Assembly (NCBI GenBank): GCA_035763085.1
Contig: DASUBV010000093.1
Location: 1 to 12,299 of the forward strand
From: DASUBV01 sp035763085
GTDB taxonomy: Bacteria; Actinomycetota; Actinomycetes; Streptosporangiales; Streptosporangiaceae
Direction: 5' to 3'
DNA length: 12,299 nt
The position numbers and the translations under genes were made by a program. Position 1 is the stretch's first letter, and each line of letters begins with the position of its first letter. Below, piece by piece: positions 1 through 6,759 of this stretch. The notes beneath the pieces were generated by a model. The model ran no database searches. It was given only the letters and a program-made list of their open reading frames with translations, and had not been told where the DNA came from.

Positions 1-330
1 ACCCCGGCGAGCCGGCCCCCGGCTTCTAGCTCCTTCTAGCCCGCCGCGCGGCCCTGGTGCGTCGCTATCCCCCGTGCTTTGGCCGCCGTGCCAGCCTGCC
101 ACCGCGCCAGCCCGCAATCAGCCAGAGCGCCCGCGGAATCCAGGCAAAAGAGCGTTTCTGACGGCATGAGAGAGGGCGCGAAAGGCTCGCGGTATGAGCC
201 CTCATTGACCGCGACGTCGTGCTATTGAACACCCAACGTCAGCAGTTAATTACGTTAAGTTAGCTGTCAGTGATTCGGCTGGGAACCTATGCGGCGGCCG
301 ACCGGGGCGCCGCTCAGGAAAGGGGAATCC
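1..330. other. Intergenic lead-in without a recognisable gene
   Basis: I find no credible coding frame here. The open frames that cross it lack a ribosome binding site and family resemblance. The stretch is less GC-rich around 200-290 than the genes, as expected for a promoter region of the secreted-protein gene that starts at 331, but I could not settle on a -35/-10 pair. A weak inverted repeat (GAGGGC at 172-177, GCCCTC at 198-203) could form a small hairpin. A short direct repeat of CTTCTAGC lies near 23-40. Confidence 0.5.
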
Positions 331-897
331 ATGTTCGGCAACGGCACCTTTGCCGCCCGCAGTCTGCTCACCGCCGGCCTGGCGGGGATCGTCATGCTCA
401 CCGGCGCGCCCGCGATGGCCGCGGCGCGCGCTCCGGCCGCCCACGGGACGCCCGCCGCGACCGGCTCGTTCAAGACCTGGAAGGCGGCCCAGCGCGCGGC
501 CGGCTTCCGGCTGCACGCGCCGGGCAAGACCTTCGGCCTCACGCGCAGGCACCCGATCCTGGTGGGCAAGTGCCTGGCCGCCGGGCACCGGTCGAAGAAG
601 GACGTGTACGCCGAGTGGGACGGCGCCAAGAAGGCCTTCGTCGCCCTTGACCAGACCAATGCCGGCACGCCGTGCAGCAACTTCGGTGCCGCCAAGTCGC
701 TGGGCACCTGGAAGGTACGGGGCCACCGGGCGCACATGTACGGCTTCTGCGGCCGCACGGGCCTGCCCTCGTGCAAGTCCAAGAACATCACGCTGGTCCT
801 GGCGTGGAAGGAAGGCACGCACTTCTACACCATGTACTCCAACAACGAATGGCGCCGGACGCTGGTCGCCGTCGCCCGCAGCCTGCACCGGGTCTAG
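331..897 (+). CDS. Small secreted four-cysteine protein of unknown function
   Basis: 188 aa. The start at 331 is chosen over an in-frame ATG at 289 because a purine-rich ribosome binding site (AGGAAAGGGGA) lies just upstream and a classical signal peptide begins at this Met. Residues 1-10 hold a positive n-region, residues 11-27 are hydrophobic, and A28-M29-A30 fits signal peptidase I. The mature part is about 155 aa, basic and aromatic-rich, with four cysteines (C81, C115, C140, C148) that could form two disulfides outside the cell. The C-terminal half has alternating polar/hydrophobic stretches typical of a small beta-rich domain. I do not recognise a family. No transmembrane segment or sorting signal follows, so it is probably released. 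It is transcribed alone and converges on trpEG. Confidence 0.85.
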   Translation: MFGNGTFAARSLLTAGLAGIVMLTGAPAMAAARAPAAHGTPAATGSFKTWKAAQRAAGFRLHAPGKTFGLTRRHPILVGKCLAAGHRSKKDVYAEWDGAKKAFVALDQTNAGTPCSNFGAAKSLGTWKVRGHRAHMYGFCGRTGLPSCKSKNITLVLAWKEGTHFYTMYSNNEWRRTLVAVARSLHRV

Positions 898-904
898 GGC
901 GAGC

Positions 905-933
905 GCCGGGGCCAGCCGCGCGCTGGCCCCGGC
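905..933. terminator. Bidirectional hairpin terminator between convergent genes
   Basis: A perfect 12-bp GC-rich inverted repeat (GCCGGGGCCAGC / GCTGGCCCCGGC) with a 5-base loop sits between the stop of the secreted-protein gene (897) and the stop of trpEG (946). There is no U-tract on either strand, which is common for actinomycete terminators. The symmetric placement suggests that it serves both convergent transcripts. Confidence 0.75.
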
Positions 934-945
934 ACCACCCCGCGC

Positions 946-3108
946 TTACCCCCGCGCCCGGACCAGCCCCAGCACGTTCGCCAGCACCTGGTGCCCGGCG
1001 CGGCCCGACGCGGTCAGGATCGACTCCGGGTGGAACTGCACCGCCCACCGGCCCCGCTCGCTGTCCTCGATCGCCATCACCACGCCGTCCGCCGTCACCG
1101 CCGTCACCTCATACCGGCCCGGCACCTGCTCGGGGCGGGCGTGCAGCGAGTGGTACCGCGCGGCGCTGAACTCGCCCGGCAGCCCGGCCAGCAGCGACCC
1201 GCCGAGCACCCGGACCCGCCCCGGCTTGCCGTGCACCGGGGTGGCCAGCAGCCCGAGCGACCCGCCGCCATGCTCCACCATCGCCTGCAGCCCCAGGCAC
1301 ACCCCGAACGCCGGCAGCCCCCGCTCGTCCAGGACGGCGAGCAGCTTGTCGCAGCCGAAGTCCGACGGACGGCCCGGCCCCGGCGACAGCACCACCAGGT
1401 CCGGCGCGTAGCTGTCCAGCAGCGCCGGGTCAAAGCCCGCGCGCAGCGTCGTCACCTCGGCGCCGAGTTCGCGCAGGTAGCCGGCCAGGGTGTGCACGAA
1501 CGAGTCCTCGTGGTCGACCAGCAGCACCCGCATCCCGGCTCCGGCCCGCCCCGCCACGCCCGGGCCGGCCGCGGGCACGGGCACCGGCGCCGGCTCGCGG
1601 CCCGCCTCGGCCAGCGTCTCCAGCAGCGCCCGCGCCTTGAGCCGGGTCTCGGCCTCCTCGGCCTCCGGGTCGGAGTCGAACAGCAGCGTCGCGCCGGCGC
1701 GGACCGCCGCGATCCCGTCCCTGATGTGCGCGGTGCGCAGCGTGAGGCCGGTATTCATGCCGCCGTCGAAGCCGATCATCCCCACCGCGCCGCCGTACCA
1801 GCGCCGCTGCTGCGCCTCGTGGTCCTCGATGAACTGCATGGCCCAGGCCTTCGGCGCCCCGGTCACGGTCACCGCCCACATGTGCGTCAGGAACGCGTCC
1901 AGGGCGTCGAATCCTGGCCGCAGCCGTCCCTCGATGTGGTCGACGGTGTGGATCAGCCGGCTGTACAGCTCGATCTGGCGGCGGCCGATCACCTTGATGC
2001 TGCCCGGCACGCAGATCCGCGACTTGTCGTTGCGGTCCACGTCCGTGCACATCGTCAGCTCGGACTCCTCCTTGGGCGAGGCGAGCAGTTCGCGGATCGC
2101 CTCGGCGTCACCCAGCGGGTCCGCGCCGCGGGCGATCGTCCCGGCGATCGGGCAGGTCTCCACCCGGTCGCCGGTCACCCGGACATACATCTCCGGCGAC
2201 GCCCCGACCAGGTACTCCCCCCTGCCCAGGTGGAACAGGAACTCATACGGCGCCGGGTTGCGCTGCCGCAGCCGCTCGAAGAACGCGGCGGGCGACGCGC
2301 ACCGCGCGTGGAACACGTGGCTGGGCACGACCTCGAACAGGTCCCCGCGCGCGAACCGCTCCCGCGCCTCCCGCACGACCTGCGCGTACGCGCCCGGCTG
2401 CGGGTCAGCCGGAAGGTCAGCAGCAGGACCGGGACGGCCCGGCTCAGCCTGGCCCGCGCCGCCGGCCTCGCCCCGCGCCAGCCCGCTGGTCGACCCCGCG
2501 GCCGTCTCGAACTCGTAGGAGTAGCAGATCGCCGTCTCGCGCTTGCGGTCCAGCACCCACACCCGGTCGGGCAGGTGCAGCACCAGGTCGCGCTGCGCCG
2601 GGTCGCGCCGGATGGCCGGCCGGACCGGCTCGAACTGGAAGGCCAGGTCGTAGCCGAACGCCCCGTACAGGCCCAGGTTCGGGTCGGGCCCGGCGAACTG
2701 CGCGATGATCTCGCGCAGGGCGGAGAAGACCGACGGCCGGCGGCTGCGCTGTTCCTCGGTGAACGTCCCGCCCGGGTCGGCCACCGTGACCTCGGCCGTG
2801 TCGTTACTGGTGCGCACGGTGCCGACCCTGGCCAGGGCCGCCTCGATCACCGGCAGCAGCACCTGCCCGCGGCGGCTGCGGGCCCGCGCGCAGATCGTCC
2901 GGCCGGCGGCGGTGATCTCAACGGGCGGGTCGACGTAGCCGAGGTGCCAGCGGCTGTACCGGCCGGGGTACTCCATGCCCGAGCTGAGCACGCCGCCGGG
3001 CACCGCCTCGACCTGGCGGGTGAGCTCATCGAGCTCGGCCGGGTCGAACCGCGCCGCGGTGCGGGTCACGGTGACGCCGCCGCCGGTCCGGTACGTCATC
3101 TGGTCCAT
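946..3108 (-). CDS. trpEG: Fused anthranilate synthase TrpE-TrpG
   Basis: 720 aa. It converts chorismate and glutamine to anthranilate, the first committed step of tryptophan synthesis, in the cytosol. The chorismate-binding TrpE half spans about residues 10-500, with the hallmark segments PIAGTIARG (320-328), DVDRNDKSR (356-364), HTVDHIEG (387-394) and TVTGAPK (414-420). The N-terminal VLSSGMEYPGRYSRW stretch (40-54) corresponds to the Trp feedback site. An Ala/Pro/Gly-rich linker (about 501-525) leads to the class I glutamine amidotransferase half (526-720), with SPGPGRP (575-581), nucleophile C604 in GVCLGLQ, and H693/E695 in FHPES. All catalytic residues are present, so both ammonia- and glutamine-dependent activity is expected. 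The start at 3108 has GAAAGG 6 bases upstream. A longer frame starting at 3204 runs through the attenuator and is not credible. A PhzE-like aminodeoxyisochorismate synthase is a less likely alternative, given the trp leader. Confidence 0.93.
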   Translation of the reverse strand: MDQMTYRTGGGVTVTRTAARFDPAELDELTRQVEAVPGGVLSSGMEYPGRYSRWHLGYVDPPVEITAAGRTICARARSRRGQVLLPVIEAALARVGTVRTSNDTAEVTVADPGGTFTEEQRSRRPSVFSALREIIAQFAGPDPNLGLYGAFGYDLAFQFEPVRPAIRRDPAQRDLVLHLPDRVWVLDRKRETAICYSYEFETAAGSTSGLARGEAGGAGQAEPGRPGPAADLPADPQPGAYAQVVREARERFARGDLFEVVPSHVFHARCASPAAFFERLRQRNPAPYEFLFHLGRGEYLVGASPEMYVRVTGDRVETCPIAGTIARGADPLGDAEAIRELLASPKEESELTMCTDVDRNDKSRICVPGSIKVIGRRQIELYSRLIHTVDHIEGRLRPGFDALDAFLTHMWAVTVTGAPKAWAMQFIEDHEAQQRRWYGGAVGMIGFDGGMNTGLTLRTAHIRDGIAAVRAGATLLFDSDPEAEEAETRLKARALLETLAEAGREPAPVPVPAAGPGVAGRAGAGMRVLLVDHEDSFVHTLAGYLRELGAEVTTLRAGFDPALLDSYAPDLVVLSPGPGRPSDFGCDKLLAVLDERGLPAFGVCLGLQAMVEHGGGSLGLLATPVHGKPGRVRVLGGSLLAGLPGEFSAARYHSLHARPEQVPGRYEVTAVTADGVVMAIEDSERGRWAVQFHPESILTASGRAGHQVLANVLGLVRARG

Positions 3109-3136
3109 GTGTGGCCTTTCCGGCCCGGCGCGGCAA

Positions 3137-3174
3137 CCCGAAAAGCGACGGCCGCACCGGGCGGTCGCTTCGGG
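3137..3174 (-). terminator. Attenuator terminator hairpin of trpEG
   Basis: On the transcribed (minus) strand CCCGAAGCGAC (3174 to 3164) pairs with GTCGCTTTTCGGG (3149 to 3137), apart from a two-base bulge. A further CGC/GCG pairing lies inside the loop. The hairpin ends 28 bases before the trpEG ATG and contains a run of four T in its 3' arm, but it has no clean U-tract after it. It fits the 3:4 transcription terminator of a trp attenuator. Confidence 0.7.
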
Positions 3175-3207
3175 ATCTGCTGGGAACGCGCGAAATCCTG
3201 GCACCGC

Positions 3208-3255
3208 CTAACGGCGGCGCCACCAGCCTGCGGAAACGAGCAGCTGAACGCGCAT
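3208..3255 (-). CDS. trpL: trp leader peptide, 15 aa with tandem Trp
   Basis: A 15-codon frame, MRVQLLVSAGWWRRR, ends in TAG 99 bases before the trpEG start. Two adjacent TGG codons (3225-3220) sit three codons before a run of Arg codons and the stop. In a random 15-codon frame two adjacent Trp are rare, and here they overlap the first arm of the attenuator hairpins, so the peptide is very probably a Trp sensor with no function after synthesis. The ribosome binding site is weak (AGTAGG, with about 8 bases between it and the ATG). No clear promoter is seen between the stop of the upstream minus-strand gene (3279) and this ATG, so transcription may begin inside that gene or further upstream. 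Confidence 0.82.
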   Translation of the reverse strand: MRVQLLVSAGWWRRR

Positions 3256-3278
3256 GGGGCGAGCCTACTACGGCCAGC

Positions 3279-3482
3279 TCAGCGGTGCGGGCCCAGCTCG
3301 CGCCGCCAGTACAGGGAGTACCGGTAGTGCAGGCCCCTGGTCAGGCTGTCGCCGACCCGGTAGACCGAGGTGCTGCCGTTGACCAGCTCCCAGCCGGCCT
3401 CGGCGTACTGGGCCATCTGGGCGTGCACTCGCTCGATGTCATCGTCGACCCACGACACGCGGTACTCCCACTGCGCTGCCAT
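3279..3482 (-). CDS. Small DUF4177-like protein
   Basis: 67 aa. The start at 3482 is supported by GGAAGGA 8 bases upstream. The same frame is open far upstream but only as a shadow of the ArsR/AHSA1 genes. WEYRV at residues 5-9 and GWELV at 30-34 bracket an acidic helix (about 13-28), and the C-terminus repeats aromatic Tyr/Arg residues. This is the pattern of the small DUF4177 proteins, whose function is unknown. There is no signal peptide or membrane segment. Its 3' end lies 23 bases before the trp leader ATG, so it may be co-transcribed into the trp leader or carry the trp promoter within it. It is divergent from the arsR-type gene across 129 bases. Confidence 0.75.
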   Translation of the reverse strand: MAAQWEYRVSWVDDDIERVHAQMAQYAEAGWELVNGSTSVYRVGDSLTRGLHYRYSLYWRRELGPHR

Positions 3483-3574
3483 GCCGGTGTCCTTCCCGGG
3501 CGGAGCCCGTCTGTCCCGCGCCGGGCGGCACTGTCTGCCGCGCGCCGGCCGCCTACCCGGCCCGGCCCCGGTAT

Positions 3575-3604
3575 TTGATCTATTCGTATATGGGAATGTA
3601 TAGT
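3575..3604 (+). promoter_or_regulatory. Promoter of the ArsR operon with probable operator; leaderless start
   Basis: TTGATC (3575-3580) and TATAGT (3599-3604) are spaced by 18 bases, giving good -35 and -10 hexamers. The -10 ends seven bases before the ATG at 3612, so the transcript should begin at or next to the A of the start codon. This is the leaderless arrangement frequent in actinobacteria. Between the hexamers lies a 16-bp imperfect palindrome (3582-3597; half-sites ATTC and GAAT, 6 of 8 pairs matching), a likely binding site for the ArsR-type product. The AT-rich patch could also serve the divergent gene starting at 3482. Confidence 0.65.
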
Positions 3605-3611
3605 GGCGGCC

Positions 3612-3965
3612 ATGGCACGCGCGGCGACGACCACCGACATCTTCAACGCCGTGGCCGAGCCGCGGCGGCGGCAGATCCTGGACCTGCTGGCGGCCGGCGA
3701 GCGCCCGGTCCGCGAGCTGGTGGCGCTGCTCGGGCTGTCCCAGCCGCAGGTGTCCAAGCACCTGGGCGTGCTGCGCGCGGTCGGCGCGGTGCAGGCTCGC
3801 GAGGCGGGACGGCAGCATCTGTACCGGCTCAACGGCCCCGCGCTGAAGCCCATCCACGACTGGGTGGCCCGGTACGAGCGCACCTGGGCGGAGCGGCTCG
3901 CCGCGCTGGATGCCGTCCTGGCCGAGCTGCAGCACGAGGAAGGTGATCACCCTGGTGCCCGCTGA
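3612..3965 (+). CDS. ArsR-family winged-helix repressor
   Basis: 117 aa. A cytosolic dimeric DNA-binding protein. The fold is visible as AEPRRRQILDLL (15-26), a helix-turn-helix at about 33-57 with LSQPQVSKHLGVLR as recognition helix, and a wing around 60-73 (AREAGRQHLYRL). The cysteine-containing ELCVCDL metal site of ArsR/SmtB is absent and the protein has no Cys, so it is not a metal sensor of the classic kind. ATG 3612 is preferred over an in-frame GTG at 3603, because the -10 hexamer overlaps that GTG. It heads an operon with an AHSA1-type and a RibD-C-type gene, a recurrent trio in actinomycetes. The repressor probably regulates the trio through the palindrome in its promoter. The inducer is unknown. 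Confidence 0.9.
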   Translation: MARAATTTDIFNAVAEPRRRQILDLLAAGERPVRELVALLGLSQPQVSKHLGVLRAVGAVQAREAGRQHLYRLNGPALKPIHDWVARYERTWAERLAALDAVLAELQHEEGDHPGAR

Positions 3966-4425
3966 CGCCCGCGTGACGTTTCCCGGCCCCGCCGAGATCC
4001 TGGTCACCCGGGAGCTGGACGCGCCGCCTGCGCTGGTGTTCCGGGCGTGGACCACGCCCGAGCTGGTCCGGCGCTGGTGGACGGCCGGCCGCGGCGAGGT
4101 CGTCAGCATCGAGATCGACCTGCGGCCCGGCGGCGCCTGGCGGTATGTCATGCGGGTGCCGGACGGGTCGCTGGTGGCCTTCCACGGCGAGTACCGCGAG
4201 ATCGTGCCGGGCGAGCGGATCGTCAATACCGAGGTGTTCGAGCGCCGGCCGGGCATCGAGGCGCTGGTCACGGTGACCTTCGCCGCGGCGGCCGGCCGGA
4301 CGCAGCTGGCCATCCTGACCCGCTACGACAACGAGGCCGACCGGGACGAGCATGCCCGGTACATGGAGGACGGGCTGACCGACGCGATGGACCTGCTGGA
4401 GCAGGTCGCGGGAGGTGATCGCTGA
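3955..4425 (+). CDS. AHSA1/SRPBCC (START-like) domain protein
   Basis: 156 aa from GTG 3955, chosen because GAGGAAGG lies 11 bases upstream. A GTG at 3943 abuts the same site and is less likely. It overlaps the arsR stop by 11 bases. Family hallmarks are ITREL-like ILVTRELDAPPALVFRAWT (15-33), the WW pair with preceding LVRRW (37-42), DLRPGGAWRYVM (55-66), FHGEYREIVPGERIV (76-90) and the C-terminal helix starting at about 136. These proteins form a helix-grip cavity that binds hydrophobic ligands. It resembles the Aha1 C-terminal domain but lacks the Hsp90-activating N-domain, so a small-molecule binding or stress role is more likely. Substrate not deducible. Confidence 0.9.
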   Translation: MPADARVTFPGPAEILVTRELDAPPALVFRAWTTPELVRRWWTAGRGEVVSIEIDLRPGGAWRYVMRVPDGSLVAFHGEYREIVPGERIVNTEVFERRPGIEALVTVTFAAAAGRTQLAILTRYDNEADRDEHARYMEDGLTDAMDLLEQVAGGDR

Positions 4426-5000
4426 TGCGCCCGGTCATCTACTCGATGAGCGTGTCGATGGACGGGTTCATCGCCGGGCCGGACGGCGACATCGGCTGGG
4501 CGGCGCCGGACCCGGCGCTGATGGCCTTCCACAACGAGCAGACCCGGCAGGTCGCCGTGCACGTGTGCGGCCGCGGCCTGTATCAGGACATGCTGCCCTG
4601 GGAGACCGGCTGGGCGGAGCAGGCCGGCCCGGGCGGGCTGGAGTTCGCGCGTGTCTGGCGGGCCATCCCGAAGGTGGTGTTCTCCGCCACGCTGGACCAC
4701 GTCGAGGGCAACGCGCGGCTCGCGGCCGGCAGCCTCGCCGAGGAGATCGCCGGGGCCCGCGAGGGCGCCGGCGCGGTTCCCGGCGGGGTGGTCAGCGTCG
4801 GCGGCGCCGGGCTGGCGGCGCAGCTGATCCGGCAGGACCTGATCGATGAGTACCGGATGTTCCTCAACCCGGTGGTGCTGGGCGGCGGCACGCCGTTCTT
4901 CCCGCCGGACGCGCCGCGGCTGGACCTGGAGCTGGCCGAACTGCGCCAGTTCGGCGGCCGCGCGTACCTGAACTACCGCCGGGCCAGGTCCTCGCGCTGA
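4425..5000 (+). CDS. RibD C-terminal/dihydrofolate reductase-fold protein
   Basis: 191 aa. Start and upstream stop share TGATG, and GGAGGTGAT lies upstream, so translation is coupled to the AHSA1 gene. The fold signs are the N-terminal strand and loop VIYSMSVSMDGFIAG (4-18), a VCGRGLY segment (48-53), VVSVGGAGL (122-130) as the NADPH glycine loop, and LNPVVLGGGTPFF (147-159). These are typical of the DHFR-like family named after RibD-C (YyaP/YwjB type). It is probably an NADPH-dependent reductase, but the substrate is unknown; a true folate or riboflavin enzyme is unlikely outside the respective operons. The last four codons lie inside the left copy of the 27-bp direct repeat, so the usual C-terminus may have been altered there. 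Confidence 0.88.
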   Translation: MRPVIYSMSVSMDGFIAGPDGDIGWAAPDPALMAFHNEQTRQVAVHVCGRGLYQDMLPWETGWAEQAGPGGLEFARVWRAIPKVVFSATLDHVEGNARLAAGSLAEEIAGAREGAGAVPGGVVSVGGAGLAAQLIRQDLIDEYRMFLNPVVLGGGTPFFPPDAPRLDLELAELRQFGGRAYLNYRRARSSR

Positions 5001-5011
5001 GCCCGGGCGCC
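4985..5011. repeat. Left copy of a 27-bp direct repeat
   Basis: It matches 7419-7445 in 26 of 27 bases (difference at 5005 versus 7439). The match continues more weakly leftwards to 4973 (34 of 39 overall), down to a CTA that is an antisense stop in both copies. It covers the stop codon of the RibD-C-type gene. A chance match of this length in 12 kb is very unlikely, even at this GC content. Confidence 0.8.
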
Positions 5012-5021
5012 AGTTCCGCCG

Positions 5022-5048
5022 CAACGGCCAGGGCCCGCCCGTTGTTTT
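5022..5048 (+). terminator. Probable intrinsic terminator of the ArsR operon
   Basis: CAACGG (5022-5027) pairs with CCGTTG (5039-5044) around a GC-rich loop that can pair further, and TTTT follows immediately (5045-5048). It lies 22 bases after the stop of the RibD-C-type gene on the same strand. Confidence 0.55.
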
Positions 5049-5225
5049 ACGCAGCCCGAAATAGAGGCTGACGCCATTACGTAGAAAAAATCTTGATCCG
5101 CCGGTAAACCTTTTGAGTAGTCGCGCGTCACTAGCGGTTCAAGGCAGGACAGCGCGCCCCGGTATAGGTCGGTACCGCACCGCGCTGACGGCCTGCCATC
5201 ACGGACCCACGAACGGAGGCCGCTA
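5045..5225 (+). promoter_or_regulatory. AT-rich intergenic patch, probable promoter region of the sigma operon
   Basis: This stretch is distinctly less GC-rich than its surroundings, especially 5045-5120, and contains no gene. It must carry the promoter for the sigma-factor operon. A weak candidate is TTCAAG (5138-5143) with TATAGG (5163-5168), spaced by 19 bases. TTGATC at 5093 has no convincing -10 partner. An ECF-type autoregulated promoter cannot be excluded. Confidence 0.35.
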
Positions 5226-5492
5226 GTGGTCACTGAGCTCTGTGCCCGCCACGTCGGCGGTGTCGCTACGACGGTGAGCTCCTGCCGGAGCGCCATGACC
5301 TGGCCTGGCCCGGCTGCGGGCAGACCTGAGGATCGCAGGCCGGCGGCCGCCGCCGGGATGCGGACGCTGGCGATCACGCTCGGCCGGCTTCCAGGCGGGA
5401 CATCGGTCACAGTCCGGGACGTAAACGGCCGGGAGTGGTCCATCACGCCCGCCCGCACCGCACCGGCAGCCGAACTGCGGAGGGCCGCGTAA
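5226..5492 (+). CDS. Small hypothetical protein ahead of the sigma factor
   Basis: 88 aa from GTG 5226, supported by GGAGG six bases upstream. I do not recognise it. The N-terminal half holds two Cys and a Pro/Ala/Arg-rich stretch. The C-terminal half, from about residue 45, looks like beta-strands (TLAITLGRL, TSVTVRD, REWSITP). No signal peptide or membrane segment is seen. Its stop overlaps the sigma-factor ATG (TAATG), which implies translational coupling, so it may adjust sigma-factor synthesis or bind the factor. That role is inference from position only. Codon use is somewhat less regular than in the neighbours, so the frame is probable rather than certain. Confidence 0.6.
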   Translation: MVTELCARHVGGVATTVSSCRSAMTWPGPAAGRPEDRRPAAAAGMRTLAITLGRLPGGTSVTVRDVNGREWSITPARTAPAAELRRAA

Positions 5493-6070
5493 TGCCGGGC
5501 CGCGGCAGGGACCACGCGGCCCGCGCCCAGAAGGCGCACCGGGCCATGGAGTCATTTGACACCTTCTTCGAGACCTACTGGCCCTGCCTGGTCCATTTCC
5601 TCAAGACGCAAGCGAACAACAGCAGGTTCGCTGAGGACGTCGCCAATGAGGCCATGATCGTCGCCGCCGATAAGTGGGACGACCTGCTGACCTACGACCG
5701 GCCTGACCTCTGGCTCTTCAAGGTAGCCATCCGCATGCTGCGCCGGTCCGAGGCCAGGGCGCGGCGCGATGGCCTGCTCTATGAGGACGCGGGCACCTTC
5801 AGCGAGGACCTGCACGGCGAAGGGCTACGCGACGACTGGGTCGATGATCACATGGACCTGATCGCGGCGGTCCGCTCGCTTCCCCGTCGGCAGTGCGAGG
5901 TCATCGGCCTGCATTACCTCTGCGACTACTCGATCCCCGAGACGGCCCGGATGCTGGACACGAAGGTGGGCACGGTCAAGGCGCACCTGCACAACGGACT
6001 GGCCGCCCTGCGCCGGCACTACGGCGTCGTCTCGGTTCCTCCGCAGACCCAGGGGAGGATCCCGGCATGA
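5492..6070 (+). CDS. ECF-like sigma-70 family RNA polymerase sigma factor
   Basis: 192 aa. The start ATG 5492 overlaps the preceding stop and has GGAGGG upstream; ATG 5546 is a possible shorter start. Region 2 spans about 24-92, with FFETYWPCLVHFL, the acidic AEDVANEAM core-binding helix (47-55) and LWLFKVAIRMLRR (73-85), which corresponds to the -10 recognition helix. An acidic linker (about 96-121) joins region 4 (about 122-177): LPRRQCEVIGLHYLCDYSIPE-type start, then the helix-turn-helix ETARMLDTKVGTVKAHLHNGL. Region 3 is missing, as in ECF factors. It would direct polymerase to a small regulon. No anti-sigma factor with zinc motif or membrane helix follows. The next genes encode helical-repeat and STAS proteins instead. 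Confidence 0.92.
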   Translation: MPGRGRDHAARAQKAHRAMESFDTFFETYWPCLVHFLKTQANNSRFAEDVANEAMIVAADKWDDLLTYDRPDLWLFKVAIRMLRRSEARARRDGLLYEDAGTFSEDLHGEGLRDDWVDDHMDLIAAVRSLPRRQCEVIGLHYLCDYSIPETARMLDTKVGTVKAHLHNGLAALRRHYGVVSVPPQTQGRIPA

Positions 6071-6759
6071 GCCTGTCCAGGGCAGATCTGCGCGCAGCAG
6101 CTGACGACATCGATCAGATGTCCGGTACCGAAGTACAGCAGGCGCTCAGGCGGCTGAAGCAGCGGCGCAACGCCCGGTCACAGCTGGAAGTGCTTCAGCA
6201 GACCGAGCTAGCCTCCCTTGACCTGGAGCAGGCGGCCTACCAGCTTGCCAGCGAAGCTGAGGCCCAGGGCGATCTGCAGCGAGCCGCCCGATGGTACTCA
6301 GCAGCGGCCATCAACGACTTCACAGACGCGTCTCTCCGGCTGGCCAGGGTCCTCGATGCCATGGCCGAGAAGCTTCTGCACGACCAGGGCGGCACCCGGA
6401 TGGCCCGGGAGGACGTCCTGGTGGCCGAGGCCTGCCACTGGTACGCCGAGGCGCTCGCCGCCGGCGAGACCGATGCAGAGGACTACCTCGACTCTCTGGT
6501 CGAGCGGCATCTCGGCAAGGGGCGCCGAGGCTCAGCCGCCAGCCGGGGTTCCCGCCCCGCACCAGGCGGCGCCCCGCAAGACCCGGGCGCCGGGCGACCG
6601 GGCGAGAGCTCTCCCGGTGCGCCATCCGCGCCCGGCCATGCCTGCCTTCAAGCTCCACCCGGCATGGCCGCTATGCCCGACAAGCACGCACGCCAGAGAG
6701 GAAGCCATGACACCCGGACGACAGCGCCTGGCGCCAGTTCCCGAGACCGCGGAGACTGA
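6067..6759 (+). CDS. TPR/Sel1-like helical-repeat protein in the sigma operon
   Basis: 230 aa. Its ATG overlaps the sigma-factor stop (ATGA). Residues 1-45 form an Arg/Gln-rich, coiled-coil-like helix. Residues 52-145 contain paired helices with the TPR/Sel1 signature (AYQLASEAEAQGDLQRAARWYSAAA and later EACHWYAEALAAGETDAEDYL). The tail from about 151 is Gly/Pro/Arg-rich and disordered. It is probably a cytosolic protein-protein adaptor. Coupling to the sigma gene suggests a regulator of that factor, which is inference. The end of the frame overlaps the STAS gene start by 53 bases, an unusually long overlap. The disordered tail may therefore be partly readthrough, but the frame has no earlier stop. 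Confidence 0.8.
   Translation: MSLSRADLRAAADDIDQMSGTEVQQALRRLKQRRNARSQLEVLQQTELASLDLEQAAYQLASEAEAQGDLQRAARWYSAAAINDFTDASLRLARVLDAMAEKLLHDQGGTRMAREDVLVAEACHWYAEALAAGETDAEDYLDSLVERHLGKGRRGSAASRGSRPAPGGAPQDPGAGRPGESSPGAPSAPGHACLQAPPGMAAMPDKHARQRGSHDTRTTAPGASSRDRGD

Larger units (their letters stand above)
3137..3255 (-). promoter_or_regulatory. trp attenuator (leader peptide plus alternative hairpins)
   Basis: Reading the minus strand, segment 1 (GGCGCCGCC, 3221-3213) overlaps the second Trp codon. It pairs with segment 2 (GGCGGTGCC, 3208-3200) across a GTTA loop with one G-U pair. Segment 2 can instead pair through GGCGGT with ACCGCC (3165-3160), which lies at the top of the terminator hairpin 3137-3174. 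A ribosome stalled at the Trp codons would mask segment 1 and free segment 2 to pair with segment 3, preventing termination. With ample Trp the ribosome finishes, and the terminator forms. The layout is seen in the sequence. The mechanism is the established one for ribosome-mediated trp attenuation, also described for a fused trpEG in Streptomyces venezuelae. Confidence 0.82.

Noticed and set aside
3109..3204. Longer trpEG start at 3204
   Set aside because: These 32 codons translate the attenuator hairpin, lack similarity to TrpE, and ATG 3108 has a proper ribosome binding site.
991..3327. Very long plus-strand open frame (over 770 codons) opposite trpEG
   Set aside because: Its translation is Arg/His/Gln/Pro-rich with no domain. 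It mirrors the GC-biased antisense of a well-supported gene and has no ribosome binding site.
3483..4313. Extension of the DUF4177-like gene to 4313
   Set aside because: It would run antisense through the ArsR and AHSA1 genes. The start at 3482 has a good ribosome binding site, and the family is short.
4973..5539. Minus-strand frame of 188 codons opposite the sigma operon promoter
   Set aside because: It crosses the AT-rich intergenic patch with no ribosome binding site. Only its last codons are notable, because they lie in the repeat that resembles the VWA C-terminus.
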